NCBI GenBank assembly: GCA_022410635.1
Contig: JAJVDF010000508.1
Coordinates: 290,811-354,810 of the forward strand
Direction: 5' to 3'
Source of the DNA: Tretioscincus oriximinensis
Taxonomy: Eukaryota; Chordata; Lepidosauria; Squamata; Gymnophthalmidae
DNA: 64,000 bases
The notes below the pieces were generated by a model, which saw only the letters and a program-made list of their open reading frames with translations, made no database searches and was not told the origin of the DNA. Shown here one piece after another: positions 33,688 to 44,728 of this stretch; within the stretch, counting starts at the first letter, position 1; each line of letters starts with the position of its first letter. Made by a program: the position numbers and the translations under genes.

Positions 33688-33803
33688 ACGAGCATGGTGG
33701 ATTTCTATTCACTTCACTGGTCCCCAAACTGCTTCCTTTCACCACCAAGAGAACTTGGCCATTAACACGTAATTCATTGCAATCCTGACTGTTTTCTTCC
33801 CAG

Positions 33804-34131
33804 GGTGATGAGGAAAACAAGGACGGGGAACTTCAGAAAGATATGCCTCCAAAGAAAACGAGAAAGCGAAGTCACCCCAAATCCCTTTTCACCCCCTCCC
33901 CTCCACCTGTGGTCAACGAGAAACAGCCTGTCCCTGGAGGATGTTACCAGAGTGACCTTCACTCATCTGCCTTTCTCATGGATCCTGTTCTACAAAGTTC
34001 AGCCCATTGTTCAGCTTACACCCCACCTCCAATGTTTAGTCCTATTCGCGAGGGGTCTGCACTGTACTTCAACACTCTTTGCTCGCCTTCCACTGGCGGT
34101 GCCCACAGAAAAATGTATACCTCCATCCAAG
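33804..34131 (+). CDS. ELM2-SANT gene exon: Pro-rich region
   Basis: ttcccag|GGTGATG...CATCCAAG|gtactt, 328 nt, entry phase 0, exit phase 1. Encodes an acidic start (GDEENKDGELQKDM), a basic patch (PPKKTRKRSHPK), then VVNEKQPVPGGCYQSDLHS and the SPIREGSALYFN motif typical of this family upstream of ELM2. Confidence 0.8.
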
Positions 34132-34154
34132 GTACTTAAAATACAATAGGGCCC

Positions 34155-34262
34155 TGCCCCCATTGAGCCTTATTTTGGGCTATACCTCAGAATAGGAGTC
34201 CACTGGCATGTGGATGACCAAGCTCTGAACCAAGATATAACTCCGAATAAAGCTCATTGGGT
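34155..34262. repeat. Small foldback repeat (copy 2)
   Basis: The left end ccattgagccttattttggg and right end cgaataaagctcattggg are imperfect inverted repeats. Interior shares ctcagaataggag and caagatata with 7,915-8,038. Confidence 0.5.
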
Positions 34263-34781
34263 ACTTGACTATTTTCACACTATTATTTCCTTTAGAGGCA
34301 AGACGGAATTCTGTCTCCTAATTGCTACTTTATTTAAATTCTTGTATCCGGACATACTTTATTGATTTGTTTTTCTGTTCGTTTTTTATTGATTCATTGA
34401 TTAGTCAATTGGCTACATTAATTCACATAAAAACATTTCCTCCGTCCCCAAATGGGGAAAACATACCAAACTGTAAAATCACGTAAACAGCGTAAGTCTG
34501 ACAAAGTTAAACTAAATAAAATATAGGGACAGGTATTTTGGAAAAAGGGGACCCATGTTCTACTCTTACACATCAGGTAAGATTTGGATATGATACTTTT
34601 GCTCACACAAGAGGCAAGATTGATATCTTACTCTGCCCATGCCCATCCGGTTCCCCGTGCACGAGCCAAAATAAACACGGGTATATTTTGCTGCCCTGTG
34701 CACATGTTGCACATGCCCAAATATGGCTCTGAATGGTAACATATGGGACTTGTCTGTTTCTAACCTTGTTTTCCATTATAG

Positions 34782-34845
34782 ATGGAGAGGATGATTCTTA
34801 TTTGTTCAGCCTTGTGCAAGACACCACCAAAATCAGCATAGAGCC
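34782..34845 (+). CDS. ELM2-SANT gene exon: acidic linker
   Basis: ccattatag|ATGGAGAGG...GAGCC|gtaagt, 64 nt. Encodes DGEDDSYLFSLVQDTTKISI with Glu after it; phases 1 and 2 link neighbours exactly. Confidence 0.8.
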
Positions 34846-34977
34846 GTAAGTGGGAGATGCAAGGATGGGAAACAATAACATCAAGAAATGAGTGTTATGG
34901 TGTTAATTTTATTTGATATAATCTTTTCTCAGGCTTAGCCCGGGGAAAGTTTACAAGTGGATTTTGAGACACTTTTC

Positions 34978-35140
34978 CTAGAATCATAGAGTTGGAAGGG
35001 ACCTCCTGCTCAATGCAGGATTCATAAAACCATCCCAGACAAATGACTCTCCAGTCTCTGTTTGAAGACTTCCAGAGAAGACAAATTCACCACCTCCTGT
35101 GGCAACCTGTTCCACTGGTTTACCACCTATTTTTGCTCCA
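34978..35140 (-). repeat. CR1 3' fragment
   Basis: 'agaatcatagagttggaagg' through 'gtggcaacctgttccactgg'. Confidence 0.65.
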
Positions 35141-35159
35141 TATGTTTCGATAGTTAGAG

Positions 35160-35375
35160 AACCTGTTTGGTGTAGCGGTAAGAGTGTACGATGCTTGTGT
35201 GGTAGTTTCCCGGTTTGATGCAACACAGGGCCAATCACAGATCTTTAGCGCTCAGCCCCACCTACTTCACAGGGCGTCTGTTGTGGAGAAAGCAACAAAA
35301 TCTATGTGTAGCACCCTTTGGTTGATCGCCCTGAGACCTTCGAGTATAGGGTGGGATGTAAGTACAAATAAATAA
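35160..35375 (+). repeat. Sauria-type SINE
   Basis: Head 'ggtgtagcggtaagagtgta', internal ctacttcacagggcgtctgt, tail (AAAT)n at 35,368. Confidence 0.6.
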
Positions 35376-35454
35376 ATAAATATTGGGAGCACATCTGTGA
35401 CTAGAATGGTTAGAATGAATGGTCAGGTAACGCCTCCAGATTAGACAGAAAAGA

Positions 35455-35606
35455 ACTTGTTTGTAAGAAGTTGAGAGCCTGGTTCACTTCCATCTTCCTC
35501 CGTGGAGCCAGCTGGATGACCTTGGGCCGATCACAGTTCTTTGGATCTCTGCTGATGAGAAAGGCAACAACAGCTGTGTCAGGTGCCCTTTGGTGAAATA
35601 ACAGAT

Positions 35607-35640
<34 letters not shown>
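35455..35640 (+). repeat. SINE fragment with (GAT)n
   Basis: 'tggatgaccttgggccgatc' core followed by gatgatgat at 35,602-35,640. Confidence 0.55.
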
Positions 35641-35641
<1 letters not shown>

Positions 35642-35875
35642 AATTATATTAGCCTTCCAACAGAGAGGTTGGTTGTTCGAGGCCCATGTATCTATAGTGG
35701 TAAGCATCATCTACTGACCTTAGCTTCACCCAACCTAGCTGTTCAAAAGTGAGCAATCACAAATAGATGGATAGTTACCATCGTTTCAGTGTGACGGGGA
35801 TGATAGCATGTCAGCCTTCCGCTTGTCTGCCACTTTGAGGAGTCCCTTTGAGTGAAAAAAGTGAGGTTTTCTCTA
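35641..35875 (+). repeat. Older tRNA-derived SINE
   Basis: 'caacctagctgttcaaaagt' and 'gccactttgaggagtccctt'. Confidence 0.55.
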
Positions 35876-35960
35876 TTGTGTTTGCACATTTTGTGTTCAT
35901 CTTCCTATAATCCCCTTTTCACCTTTTCTGTTGATTATATTGTTTCATCTTTCTTTTTAG

Positions 35961-36103
35961 GCATATTAACATTGGAAGCCGTTTTCAAGCGGAGATTCCT
36001 GATCTCCAAGACAGATCATTGTTAGAAAATTATGAACATCCCGCTTCTCTGGTTTGGAAGCCTTGGGGAGACATATCAACCAATGCAGAAACACAAAATA
36101 GAG
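35961..36103 (+). CDS. ELM2-SANT gene exon: ELM2 domain, first half
   Basis: tttttag|GCATATT...AATAGAG|gtaaac, 143 nt. Encodes [20 protein letters not shown] and [20 protein letters not shown]. Clear ELM2 N-terminal signature. Confidence 0.88.
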
Positions 36104-36186
36104 GTAAACTTAACAAAAGTCCCTTACCGGATTGGATCTCCTCATATTATTTCTGCCCTAATTATACTTTTCATGTTTTTAACCAG

Positions 36187-36290
36187 TATCAAATCTGTTA
36201 AAATTGGCCTGCTCCAGTTCAATGCCAGGAGGAGGGACGAATCTAGAACTAGCTCTTCATTGTCTTCATGAATCCCAAGGAGATACTATG
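36187..36290 (+). CDS. ELM2-SANT gene exon: ELM2 domain, second half
   Basis: aaccag|TATCAAATC...ACTATG|gtaaaa, 104 nt, preceded by an intron of only 83 nt. Encodes [20 protein letters not shown], then [14 protein letters not shown]. Exit phase 0. Confidence 0.88.
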
Positions 36291-36444
36291 GTAAAATCCA
36301 GTAAATTAATACTATAGAAAACCAACCAAGATATCGATAAAACAAAAATACAAAAATCTAACCAAAAATGTAACCTTAAGGTAACAACGGGAGGCAGCTA
36401 TATTGAATATGCAAAATTTATGGGACAATTGGCTAAAAGATATA

Positions 36445-36746
36445 CAGTGGTACCTCGGTTCTCGAACAGAATTCGTTCCGGGAGGACGGTCGAGAACCAA
36501 ATTGTTCGAGAACCGAAGCTAGGCGCGCCGGGCCGAAAAAACGCACACTGATGACGCAAGCAAGGCGCGCCTGGCTGAAAAAACGCACAGTGATGACTCA
36601 AGCAAGGCGCGCCTGGCCGAAAGAACGCCGAAGGAAGTTCGAGTTCCAAATAGGTGTTCGGATCCCAGGACAAAAGTTTCTGGAATCGCCTGGTCGAACA
36701 CCGATTTGGTCGAAATTCAAGGTGTTCGAGAACCGAGGTACCACTG
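36445..36746. mobile_element. Tigger/pogo-like MITE with internal tandem repeats
   Basis: Inverted ends CAGTGGTACCTCGGTTCTCG and the matching CGAGAACCGAGGTACCACTG; TA at 36,443-36,444 and 36,747-36,748. The interior has three units of about 45 bp, each with aaggcgcgcc or taggcgcgcc and a gaaaaaacgcac or similar. Confidence 0.85.
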
Positions 36747-36969
36747 TATTACAAATTAAATATAATAAAATTAAATGAGTAGAAATAAAAGTACTGACAA
36801 GATGGTACAGAAAACCAGTCTAGCTTTCTCATATGGTTCGAATATACCCACAGTGCTGGTGTGGGGGGTCAGGCAAGGGGCTATTATAAGCACATGTGGT
36901 ATGAATGCCAGGAACTGAGCAAATCTTGGCAAAATGTGTTTAACATGGTTAGTAATATAACTAACATTA

Positions 36970-37211
36970 CATAAGAACATAAGAAGAGCCATACTGGATC
37001 AGGCCACAGCCCATCAAGTCCAGCATTCTGTGTCACACAGAGGCCCACCAGATGCACCTGGGCAGCCTGAACAGAGGAAAGCAAAATATGCTCCTGTTCA
37101 TGACTCCCTGCAAATGGTATTTCAAGAGTCCTGCCTGTTGCTCCATCCGGGAGCCGACATCCAGACAACTATCCTAGTATCCATTTATACCCTTAGTGTC
37201 CATAAACCTGT
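36970..37211 (-). mobile_element. CR1-group 3' unit with 9-bp TSD
   Basis: Flanked by ctaacatta at 36,961-36,969 and 37,212-37,220. Same text as at 27,025 and 47,215. Confidence 0.75.
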
Positions 37212-37284
37212 CTAACATTAATATATTAAAACCAAATAGTGCTGAGTTATTGAATTTAAGTTATAAGATCATATGGATTGTGAA

Positions 37285-37830
37285 ACACAATCTTGGGGTA
37301 TATTAAGAGAAGCATAGAATCTCAACCAGGGGAAGTAATTATTCCTCTCTATAGAACTTTGGTCAGACCACATTCTGGGGGCCCCATTTAAAAAAGGACA
37401 TTGATAAACTAAAACAAATTCAAAAGATAGTTGCAAGGATGGTGTGTAGTCTGGAAACCATGAAGTCCTATGAGGAAGGGTTAAAGGATCAAGGATGTTT
37501 AGTCTGCAAAAGAGAAGATGGAGAGGAGACCTGATAGCTGTTTGCAAATATCTGAAGGGCTGTCACAGAACAGAGGGATCAGCCTTGTTCTCATTGGCAC
37601 ATTGATGGCTAGAAACAATGAGGGAGGAGATTTAGATTAGACATCAGAAAAATCTTTTTAACAGTCATGGTGACAAACCAGTGGAACAGGTTGCCACAGG
37701 AGGTGATGCGTTCGCCTTTAAATGGAGGCTGGACACTCATCTGTCTGGGATGGTTTAATGAAACCTGCATTGAGCAAGAGGTTCGCCCTGGAGGTCCCTT
37801 CCAACTCTAGGATTTTATGAGTCTATGAAA
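37285..37830 (+). mobile_element. CR1 LINE fragment
   Basis: Plus-strand CR1 3' region ending 'cttccaactctaggatttta'. Confidence 0.75.
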
Positions 37831-38179
37831 TAGAGTATCATATTAGTCAGAGGGTGAAAAGATAAATCTAAATGGACACTGAAAAACTGGCTTGACTGTA
37901 TGATGTGTATGTTGAGATCTGACTTCATTAGAGAAAAAAGACTGCTCATGAATGGATTAGTATCAAAAACATCCTCATAGCCTTGGACAATATGGATTTG
38001 ACTCAGACCATCATGATCTTTGAATATAGAAATGATGATATGGGAGGCTTCTCGTTAGGAATGATATGTCCAAGGGGAGGATGGGCTGTATGTTTTGCTG
38101 TGTTATACAGTATCTGTTTGTATGTGTATATTATGGTAAGTTTACTTTAAAAAAGAAAGAAAATAAATCAGAAAATGTG

Positions 38180-39650
38180 CTCCATGTTCTAGTACCTATT
38201 CAGATTAGACTACTGTAATGTGCTCTACATAGGGCTCCCCTTGAAGATGCAGCAGCCAGTGGAAGAAGAGAAAACAGCATTTCCTGTGAGCTTGTAGTTT
38301 CCCAAAGCTTCATGGGATTTGTAGGAAAATACATGAGAATTTTTCTAGATGGGGCAGTAGCGTAATTTACACATGTGGACTGACAGCAATGACCACGTAA
38401 CTATTGTTCCATTACAACGGAACGGGGAACAGTGGATATATAAAAACAAGCAATATTTACAATACCCAAGTATAACCCTTCAGCTATTTGACCACCATCA
38501 GGACATTAAAACAATGGAAGAATGGTACAGGTATGTCTTCACTATGGGCAAATGGTCGAATAGGGATACTTGGGTAGTGTTTTATGTTTTGAAATTTTCA
38601 TTAATTTTGAAAATTAATTTTTGAAAATTAATGAAAATTTCAATACCTGCACACAACTGTTGTGTTCATTGAAAACTGTTTGTTTACTTTCTTATCATAA
38701 AAATGGGAATATTTCACAGAAAATGAAGATATTCTCGCGTTTATTGGGAGGCTAAATGAAAAGTAAATTTACCTAAGTTAAAAGTATAATCCGGCACTTT
38801 TGATACACTACTGGAATTCATGAAAATGGGATATATACCTATAGCTCAAAAATGTGGTGATAGAGAAATTATAAGATCAGATTTGAATTTAGCACCCTCA
38901 AATTAGTCTAAAACTGTTCTTAAAGTCCATGCCAGAAAAAAATAATAATTGTAAATGTGTGAATATTCGATATAAGTAATTTTCATCAAAAATTGAAAAA
39001 TGATAAATCTTGAAATCCAGATGTGATAGCAAAAAACGGAGTTCATATTCGTAATCAGCAGGCTAAATTGACTTAAAATAAAGTTTAAAACCTTTGGCCA
39101 GAAAAATTGTGTTGACCAGTGTAATGTATCGTCAGATGCTTGAGACTTTCTGGTTTCTTCCACTTCTTCAGGAGCAAAAATTAATTAGAAGTGATGTGTT
39201 GGAGCATCTTTAACCTGGTTTTTGGCTGAAAAACCTGTCCTCCCTTGCCTACTTTTATATATTGTTGCTTTAATATGTCAAATTGGTTTTTAAAGACTTT
39301 GACATCAACTAGAGCTCCCGAGATCTTGGGTAGATCCCACAAAGCCTTATTCTGGCTTATAACATGGAGTAGGGGGTTACCATCTGCGTGCTCATGTAGG
39401 TTATGGCACTGGTTGAGGTGGGGGGTGGGTGGAGTCGGGGACGGGAAGGGGTCCCGGGTGATGTTACAAATACCATCTCTATGGCCCTTCACAGAGAAAT
39501 AGTTCCTCCCTCGCTTGCATTTGATTGAAAAGGAGCACTGTGTAGATGTACCCTCAGCCATTCAGAAACTCACTAAAAGAACATTTAGCCAAAATTCCCA
39601 CCAGCTGCTTAAAACTATTATATGTTGTTGACTGTGCTTTATGATATTCT
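38180..39650. other. Repeat fragments and AT-rich sequence
   Basis: Includes an L2-like scrap (38,190-38,285), a perfect 19-bp-arm hairpin (38,590-38,642) and another L2-like 3' piece near 39,180-39,300. No gene. Confidence 0.4.
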
Positions 39651-39655
39651 TCCAG

Positions 39656-39720
39656 AAAGCCCTGGAGAGACTGTTATTTGAGCGGCCACAGAAGCCTTCT
39701 TGCTGACTACCATTGCTCAG
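39656..39720 (+). pseudogene. ELM2-SANT gene exon with frameshift
   Basis: cttccag|AAAGCCCTG...GCTCAG|gtaaat, 65 nt. Encodes KALERLLFERPQKPS, then shifts frame; the other frame gives LADYHCS, the conserved motif before SANT. About 8 nt appear deleted, and TGA 39,704-39,706 falls in the original frame. Confidence 0.75.
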
Positions 39721-40029
39721 GTAAATGCAGGTAAAGCTGTATCCCAGGGTGTGGAATTCCCCACTCAAGCCCCCTTCACTTCAGCCCTTCCTTCCATTTT
39801 ATCCCCTGGCTAAAAAGGCCTTTTCAGTTCAAATAAAGATCAGGGTAATAATGACCACCTACTTTCACCTTCATCCCTTGCCCGCTGTGCCAGTCACTGA
39901 AGTTTGTATGTTTGTCACTAATGGCTGCCTCCATTTCTGCTTCTTCCCTTGCTCTCTGCACCAATCACTGCAGCTCAATCTTCCTGTTTGAACCAACAGC
40001 TCTTCTGCTCACTGAAAAGGGAAGAGTTT

Positions 40030-41340
40030 CAGTCTTTTTTGACTTGGATTAAAGTCTTGATTTTCAATCTGTTTTGACTTGGATTAAAATTCTTGGACCT
40101 CAGAACAGCAGTCCTTATACTAAGAAACTACAAAGGAAAATTGACATTGAATACAAGGACCAGGCTAAATGGGTCAATATTGAGATGAGTACCAGTAAAA
40201 TAGAAAATATCTCTCTATTTCAAGTTAAATTTCCAAAACAAACATCTAAGTCCTGGTTACAACCATTAACTAGTGCATGGGCGAGCTGGAAGAAATATAC
40301 CAGTAAGTTGTTCAAATCTCAATATCCTCCAAAATCATTAATATTAGGGGAGATAAGAAATTAGCGGCTTATCTATCTCATTTCACTTTGGTCAGATTGA
40401 GAGACTGGTATGACCTAAACAGGAACCCATTAAGTATTCAACAAATAAGAACCATATATCCACCTCAGGGTTATTGGCTATCGGAAATGACAGTGTATAG
40501 GTTTATAAACAACCCAGACCTTAAAAGAGAGATGAAAGAAGACCCACAAACTTTTGAAAAACTTTTAATAAATCGAATAAAGGGAGAAAAGGATAAATAT
40601 ATGGGAAAGTTATACGATTTATTAATAAAAATTGTGTTTATAAATGAAGTGCATTTAAAAACTCGCTGGGATAGAGACATGCAATTGACGAAGGAGGAGT
40701 GGTACCGATGGATAGCTCGTATAAGACTTAATAAAAATAATAAAATCAAGGAACTCCAGATGAAAATACTAACCAGGTGGTATCGCATTCCAGCNCAGAT
40801 GTGGCCAAGTCGGAACCTTCTTGCATATGTTTATTGACTGCCTGGAAACTGACACCTTCTGGAATGAAGTGTTCCAAGAAGTAGAGAATATTTTAGGGTT
40901 TTCAATAAGAAGGTCCACATTACTTAAGCTGTCCTCTTTAACAGATCAAATTTTGCTTACCTCTTCGCATATCTTTATAGTGGAAAAAGCAGTTTTCGCT
41001 GCCCAGAAAGAAAATGGACCATTCATATATGGTATGAGTATTTAGCTGAATTTCTCCTCTTTGACGCTATTAGGTATAAGAGAATGTGTTACCTGGGTCA
41101 GCCACCTAAAGATGACTGGAGGGTAANGTGGCAGAAACTGATTAATTTTGGTGTCGGGAATGTAAACTGTAGTATCTAATGTATACAATTGACATGCTCC
41201 TGAATCAAAGAAGTTTGAGGTAAAGTTTTGATCTATGATGCACTGTTCTCCGAAGGTGGATGGGGTGTTTATTTTTGTTTTTCATGTGTTTTTCCTTTAT
41301 GTAAAACCAAATAACAATTCACTATTAAAAAAAAAGAAAA
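40030..41340 (+). mobile_element. L1 LINE ORF2 C-terminal copy
   Basis: Frames LQRKIDIEYKDQAKWVNIEM, then IRTIYPPQGYWLSEMTVYRF and LQMKILTRWYRIP read as the lizard L1 ORF2 C-terminus, ending in an A-rich tail at 41,328. Frameshifts and stops throughout. ttttgacttggattaaa occurs twice at the left end. Confidence 0.75.
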
Positions 41341-41445
41341 TTTGATAGAGAAGCAGCAGAATTGGAGATACGACCACAAATTCCACACCATCGACAAAGG
41401 ACTGAATGGAGACAATGGTTTCCTGGCGCACGACATACATTATAA
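41340..41445 (+). repeat. Penelope-like coding scrap
   Basis: Matches 20,130-20,235 (agagaagcagcagaa...gacaatggtttcctggc), a C-terminal REAAELE-type motif. Confidence 0.5.
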
Positions 41446-41465
41446 TACTTACTATTATAATACCA

Positions 41466-41896
41466 ACATCTCAGCCTCTTAGCTCAGTCGCTTAGGAATC
41501 TGTCTCTCAGCTGGGAGATGGGGTTTCGAAGCCCTGTGTGGGACGTGGGGAGGGCTGAGCACCTTCCACTAGCCTGTAGCTCTAGCCAACCCAGCTATTC
41601 GAAAGCATGAATTGCAAGAAATTGCCACTGACTCCAAGTAGATACATGGGAACCACCAGAGCCTGGTGGGGAAGATAGAATGGAAGCCTTCGGGCAAAAA
41701 TATATCCTTGTAAGCCGCTTTGAGTCCCTTTGAAAGGTTGAGAAAAGCGGGGTATAAGAACCAAGTTCTTCTTCTTCTTCTTCTNNNNNNNNNNNNNNNN
41801 NNNNNNNNNNNNNNNNNNNNNNNNNNNNNNNNNNNNNNNNNNNNNNNNTTCTTCTTCTTCTTCTTCTTCTTCTTCTTCTTCTTCTTCTTCTTCTTC
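41466..41896 (+). mobile_element. tRNA-derived SINE with gapped (TTC)n tail
   Basis: Complete head and body, tail (TTC)n interrupted by Ns at 41,785-41,848. Confidence 0.8.
41785..41848. other. Assembly gap (Ns) inside a (TTC)n tail
   Basis: Run of N flanked on both sides by TTC repeats. Confidence 0.99.
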
Positions 41897-42094
41897 TATT
41901 TTTCTCTCCATTTCACTGCATATATTTGATTGCAACACTTTTACCTGATTGCACTTCTTTCTCTGAGGCATTTGTTTCCACTTCCTTCCACTGCTGTGCT
42001 TGAGCTAAACTTGACCTTCTAATCTCCCACACTCAGATTTACATTTCTGTTGTTACTTCCAGCACTGTGTTTGCTACATATTGTCTGTCCCTGG

Positions 42095-42220
42095 GCAGTT
42101 GTTCCCTAGCATCTGAAGAATCACACTTGGCTTCGAAAGTGCCTGCTGCCTACCTTTTTCCTCGTTTATCTCTAAGGTGCTACAAGACCCTTTTGCTAGA
42201 TTTTCTGAACACAATCTAAC
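42095..42220 (-). repeat. Older hammerhead-type repeat monomer
   Basis: 'gcatctgaagaatcacactt', gaaagtgcctgctgcctacc, 'tctctaaggtgctacaagac'. Confidence 0.45.
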
Positions 42221-42412
42221 ATTGTTATTTCATTGAACTTTAATCCTTATTTTGGCTGCTGTAGCACCACTCTCTTCAACTCCAAGGAGGTAAATTATGA
42301 CTACATTGATTAATAGGAATTATCTTCTCAAATTACAGTGGTGGGTTTACGAATTAATATGCCAATTCTCCAAGGAAGTGGGGTTGAGACAATAATTTGT
42401 TTCTTGTTCTAG

Positions 42413-42500
42413 GTTCAAACTGTGGACTCCAGCGGAGACTCGGTTGTTGAGGAAGGCCTTTAGCATGCACAAAAAGGATTTTCACTTATTACAGAAAAAG
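42413..42500 (+). pseudogene. ELM2-SANT gene exon: SANT helices 1-2
   Basis: gttctag|GTTCAAAC...GAAAAAG|gtgagg, 88 nt. Encodes LWTPAETRLLRKAFSMHKKD then FHLLQKK. The join to the previous exon is one base short of the usual G-S-x-x-W-T reading. Confidence 0.8.
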
Positions 42501-43099
42501 GTGAGGTTTTAGGCAGAAGTTTTTGCATTCAAAATGAATCTCCCCACCAAAATAAAAAATAAAAAATATCATGCCTATATTTTGAAGGATTTAGGCCAAA
42601 ATTGTACATCTAGTCAGTCAGACGTTTAATCCAATTTCAGTCCTGACGTTGTTCAGCCCACGACTGAAGCTGGATTATGTACAGTATCTGACTCCAGCCA
42701 GGGGAAGGCGCCACCTCACTACTGCCCAGGGTCCCCTGCTTCTATTGCTGCTTCCACCTCCCTTTCATTGATCTCTGGCTTACTCTCTCCCCTCCCCAGT
42801 GCTCTCCCGTCCTGCCTCCCACCTCTCACCTGTCCCTGTTGCCGCCACCCTTAGCTTGCCCATGCCAGTGTCTCTCAGTGTGATCAACAGTGGCAGCCTC
42901 TGTTATTTGACAAGACTGTTGGGCACTAATGCGCCCATGTCTCTAAGCTGTCAGTGGCAGCCACATGGACGTGTTTTGCATTTTGGTGATGTCAGACAGC
43001 CCGACTGGTCCAGTTTGGTCCTGATTTGTACCAATCAAATTTACAAGATGAAAATCCTCCAGCCCCATCAAACACCAAAACCCCCAATGGATACCAGAG

Positions 43100-43866
43100 T
43101 GTTGGGATTATCCATGGGACATATATTAATTGGCATTAATATATTTAATATAAAATATACTAGGATTGACCTTTGCTAGCCAAAGTGAGGCCTATAGGAA
43201 AATTTTGGAAAAAATCTCTGGTCAACCCAGCCCAGGAGTAAACAGGAGAGGCCAAATCCTCTCTTCCTGCCCTAAAGGCATATCTTATTCATGAAACCTT
43301 GCCAGACTGAATAGATTGATTGGCACCCATTGTGGCAAAGGCACAATCTTTGTTTGACCAGGCTGTGCACCTGGGCTGAAACCATCAGCCTGATAGTGGC
43401 CTGGAGGTAAACCATTTAGGACCATTAAGACTACTTCTCCTGTGGGTGAGTCACTGGGTTCCAGTAATTAGGCTAATGGCATAGGCAAACAATGGCTTTA
43501 GAGGGTCCATCCTGTTTACCAACATCATACCATATTTGGCGTTTCCTGACCAGGCTGCACCTCCTTGGGGAGGAGAGAACCATGTCATACAGGTGTCTCA
43601 ACCTGGGTCCGCACTGACCCATGTGGGCTGTACCTGCCCCTTTTTGACATCATAATCTTTGATACACGCCTTCTGATTTGGGTCAATAAAAGATTGAACA
43701 TGAGGGCATTCTGGAGGACTCCATGACCCGTGGGGCTCCTGAAACTGCTTCCTGATCCTAGTCATGTTGACCGTGTGATTCCTGTTACACGTGTCTACCT
43801 ACTGCGGACCAAGCTGCCTTTGATCTCCATAAGGCATCTGATAACGTGGAAAGCGAACCCCCGTTA
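43100..43866 (+). mobile_element. Solo LTR (copy B)
   Basis: TGTTGGGATTATCC...CCCCCGTTA, 767 bp, perfect CCAGAG duplication at 43,094-43,099 and 43,867-43,872, ggtcaataaaa near 43,680. Lies in the intron before the last ELM2-SANT exon. Confidence 0.85.
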
Positions 43867-44342
43867 CCAGAGCATACCAAGAAGCACAACACAAAAATCT
43901 TCAAAAACATAACATACTTATGTCTAGATTATACAAAGAAGAGATTCAATATGCCACCCTGGGATATGAATTAGAAATCCATAAAAATCTGAAATGTGCA
44001 AGAAATACCAAGGAGAACATCCATGTGGGAGTTGGGCAAAAATCAAGTNCGTCACAGTATCTTACAGTCAGCCTGGTTCAGTTTCAGCGGCATATAAAAA
44101 GGCACAAAAGGAATATGGATGTGTAATGAACAACCAAATCCATTACAGCTTCAGAACGTGGCTGTTGGGAACAAGCTCAAGTTTGCCTCTAGTGGACAAT
44201 GCTCCTGATCACCTGGCTAGCAANCATTTTTATTAAGATGTTACAGCTCACAACAAATCAAGTTACAATAACATGTGATGTAGAAATACAACCGTGTGAT
44301 CACCCTAACCCCAAGAGAAGTATCTGATAATAAGTATTCATT

Positions 44343-44625
44343 GTAGGCATGAATAGCTCAGTTGCTAAGGAGATGGACTTTCATCTGAGAGATCGGGTTT
44401 CGAACCATTATGTTGGACATGGGGATGAGTGAGCGCCTTCCACTAGCCTGTAGCTCTCACCAACCTGGCTATTCAAAAGAAATGCAAATTTGTAATCTTC
44501 ATTTCAATTAGATAAATGAAAACCATCATTATGAATAATGATGAATAAGATATAAGCCTTCAGGTGAAAAATTAACCCTGTAAGCCACTCTGTGATTCTT
44601 CTCCTTCTTTTAAGTCTCAAAGCTA
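44343..44625 (+). repeat. Diverged tRNA-derived SINE
   Basis: 'gcatgaatagctcagttgct' head, 'cgggtttcgaaccattatgt', tail ttcttctccttc. Confidence 0.6.
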
Positions 44626-44728
44626 CTGTCACACAGGCCCCTAATACACACACACATATATAATATAGATAATACTAATTGTAGTTGGTGTCAGTTATTT
44701 GTTCACGTTATTCTTTCTGCTTTCTTAG

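Larger units (their letters stand above)
36310..38175 (+). mobile_element. L1 LINE 3' part with three later insertions
   Basis: Broken plus-strand L1 ORF2 C-terminal text around 36,800-36,960 (tggtacagaaaacca..., HMWYEC-like) and a 3' UTR ending near 38,170. Interrupted by a pogo/Tigger-like MITE (36,445-36,746), a CR1-group unit (36,970-37,211) and CR1 (37,285-37,830). Confidence 0.6.
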
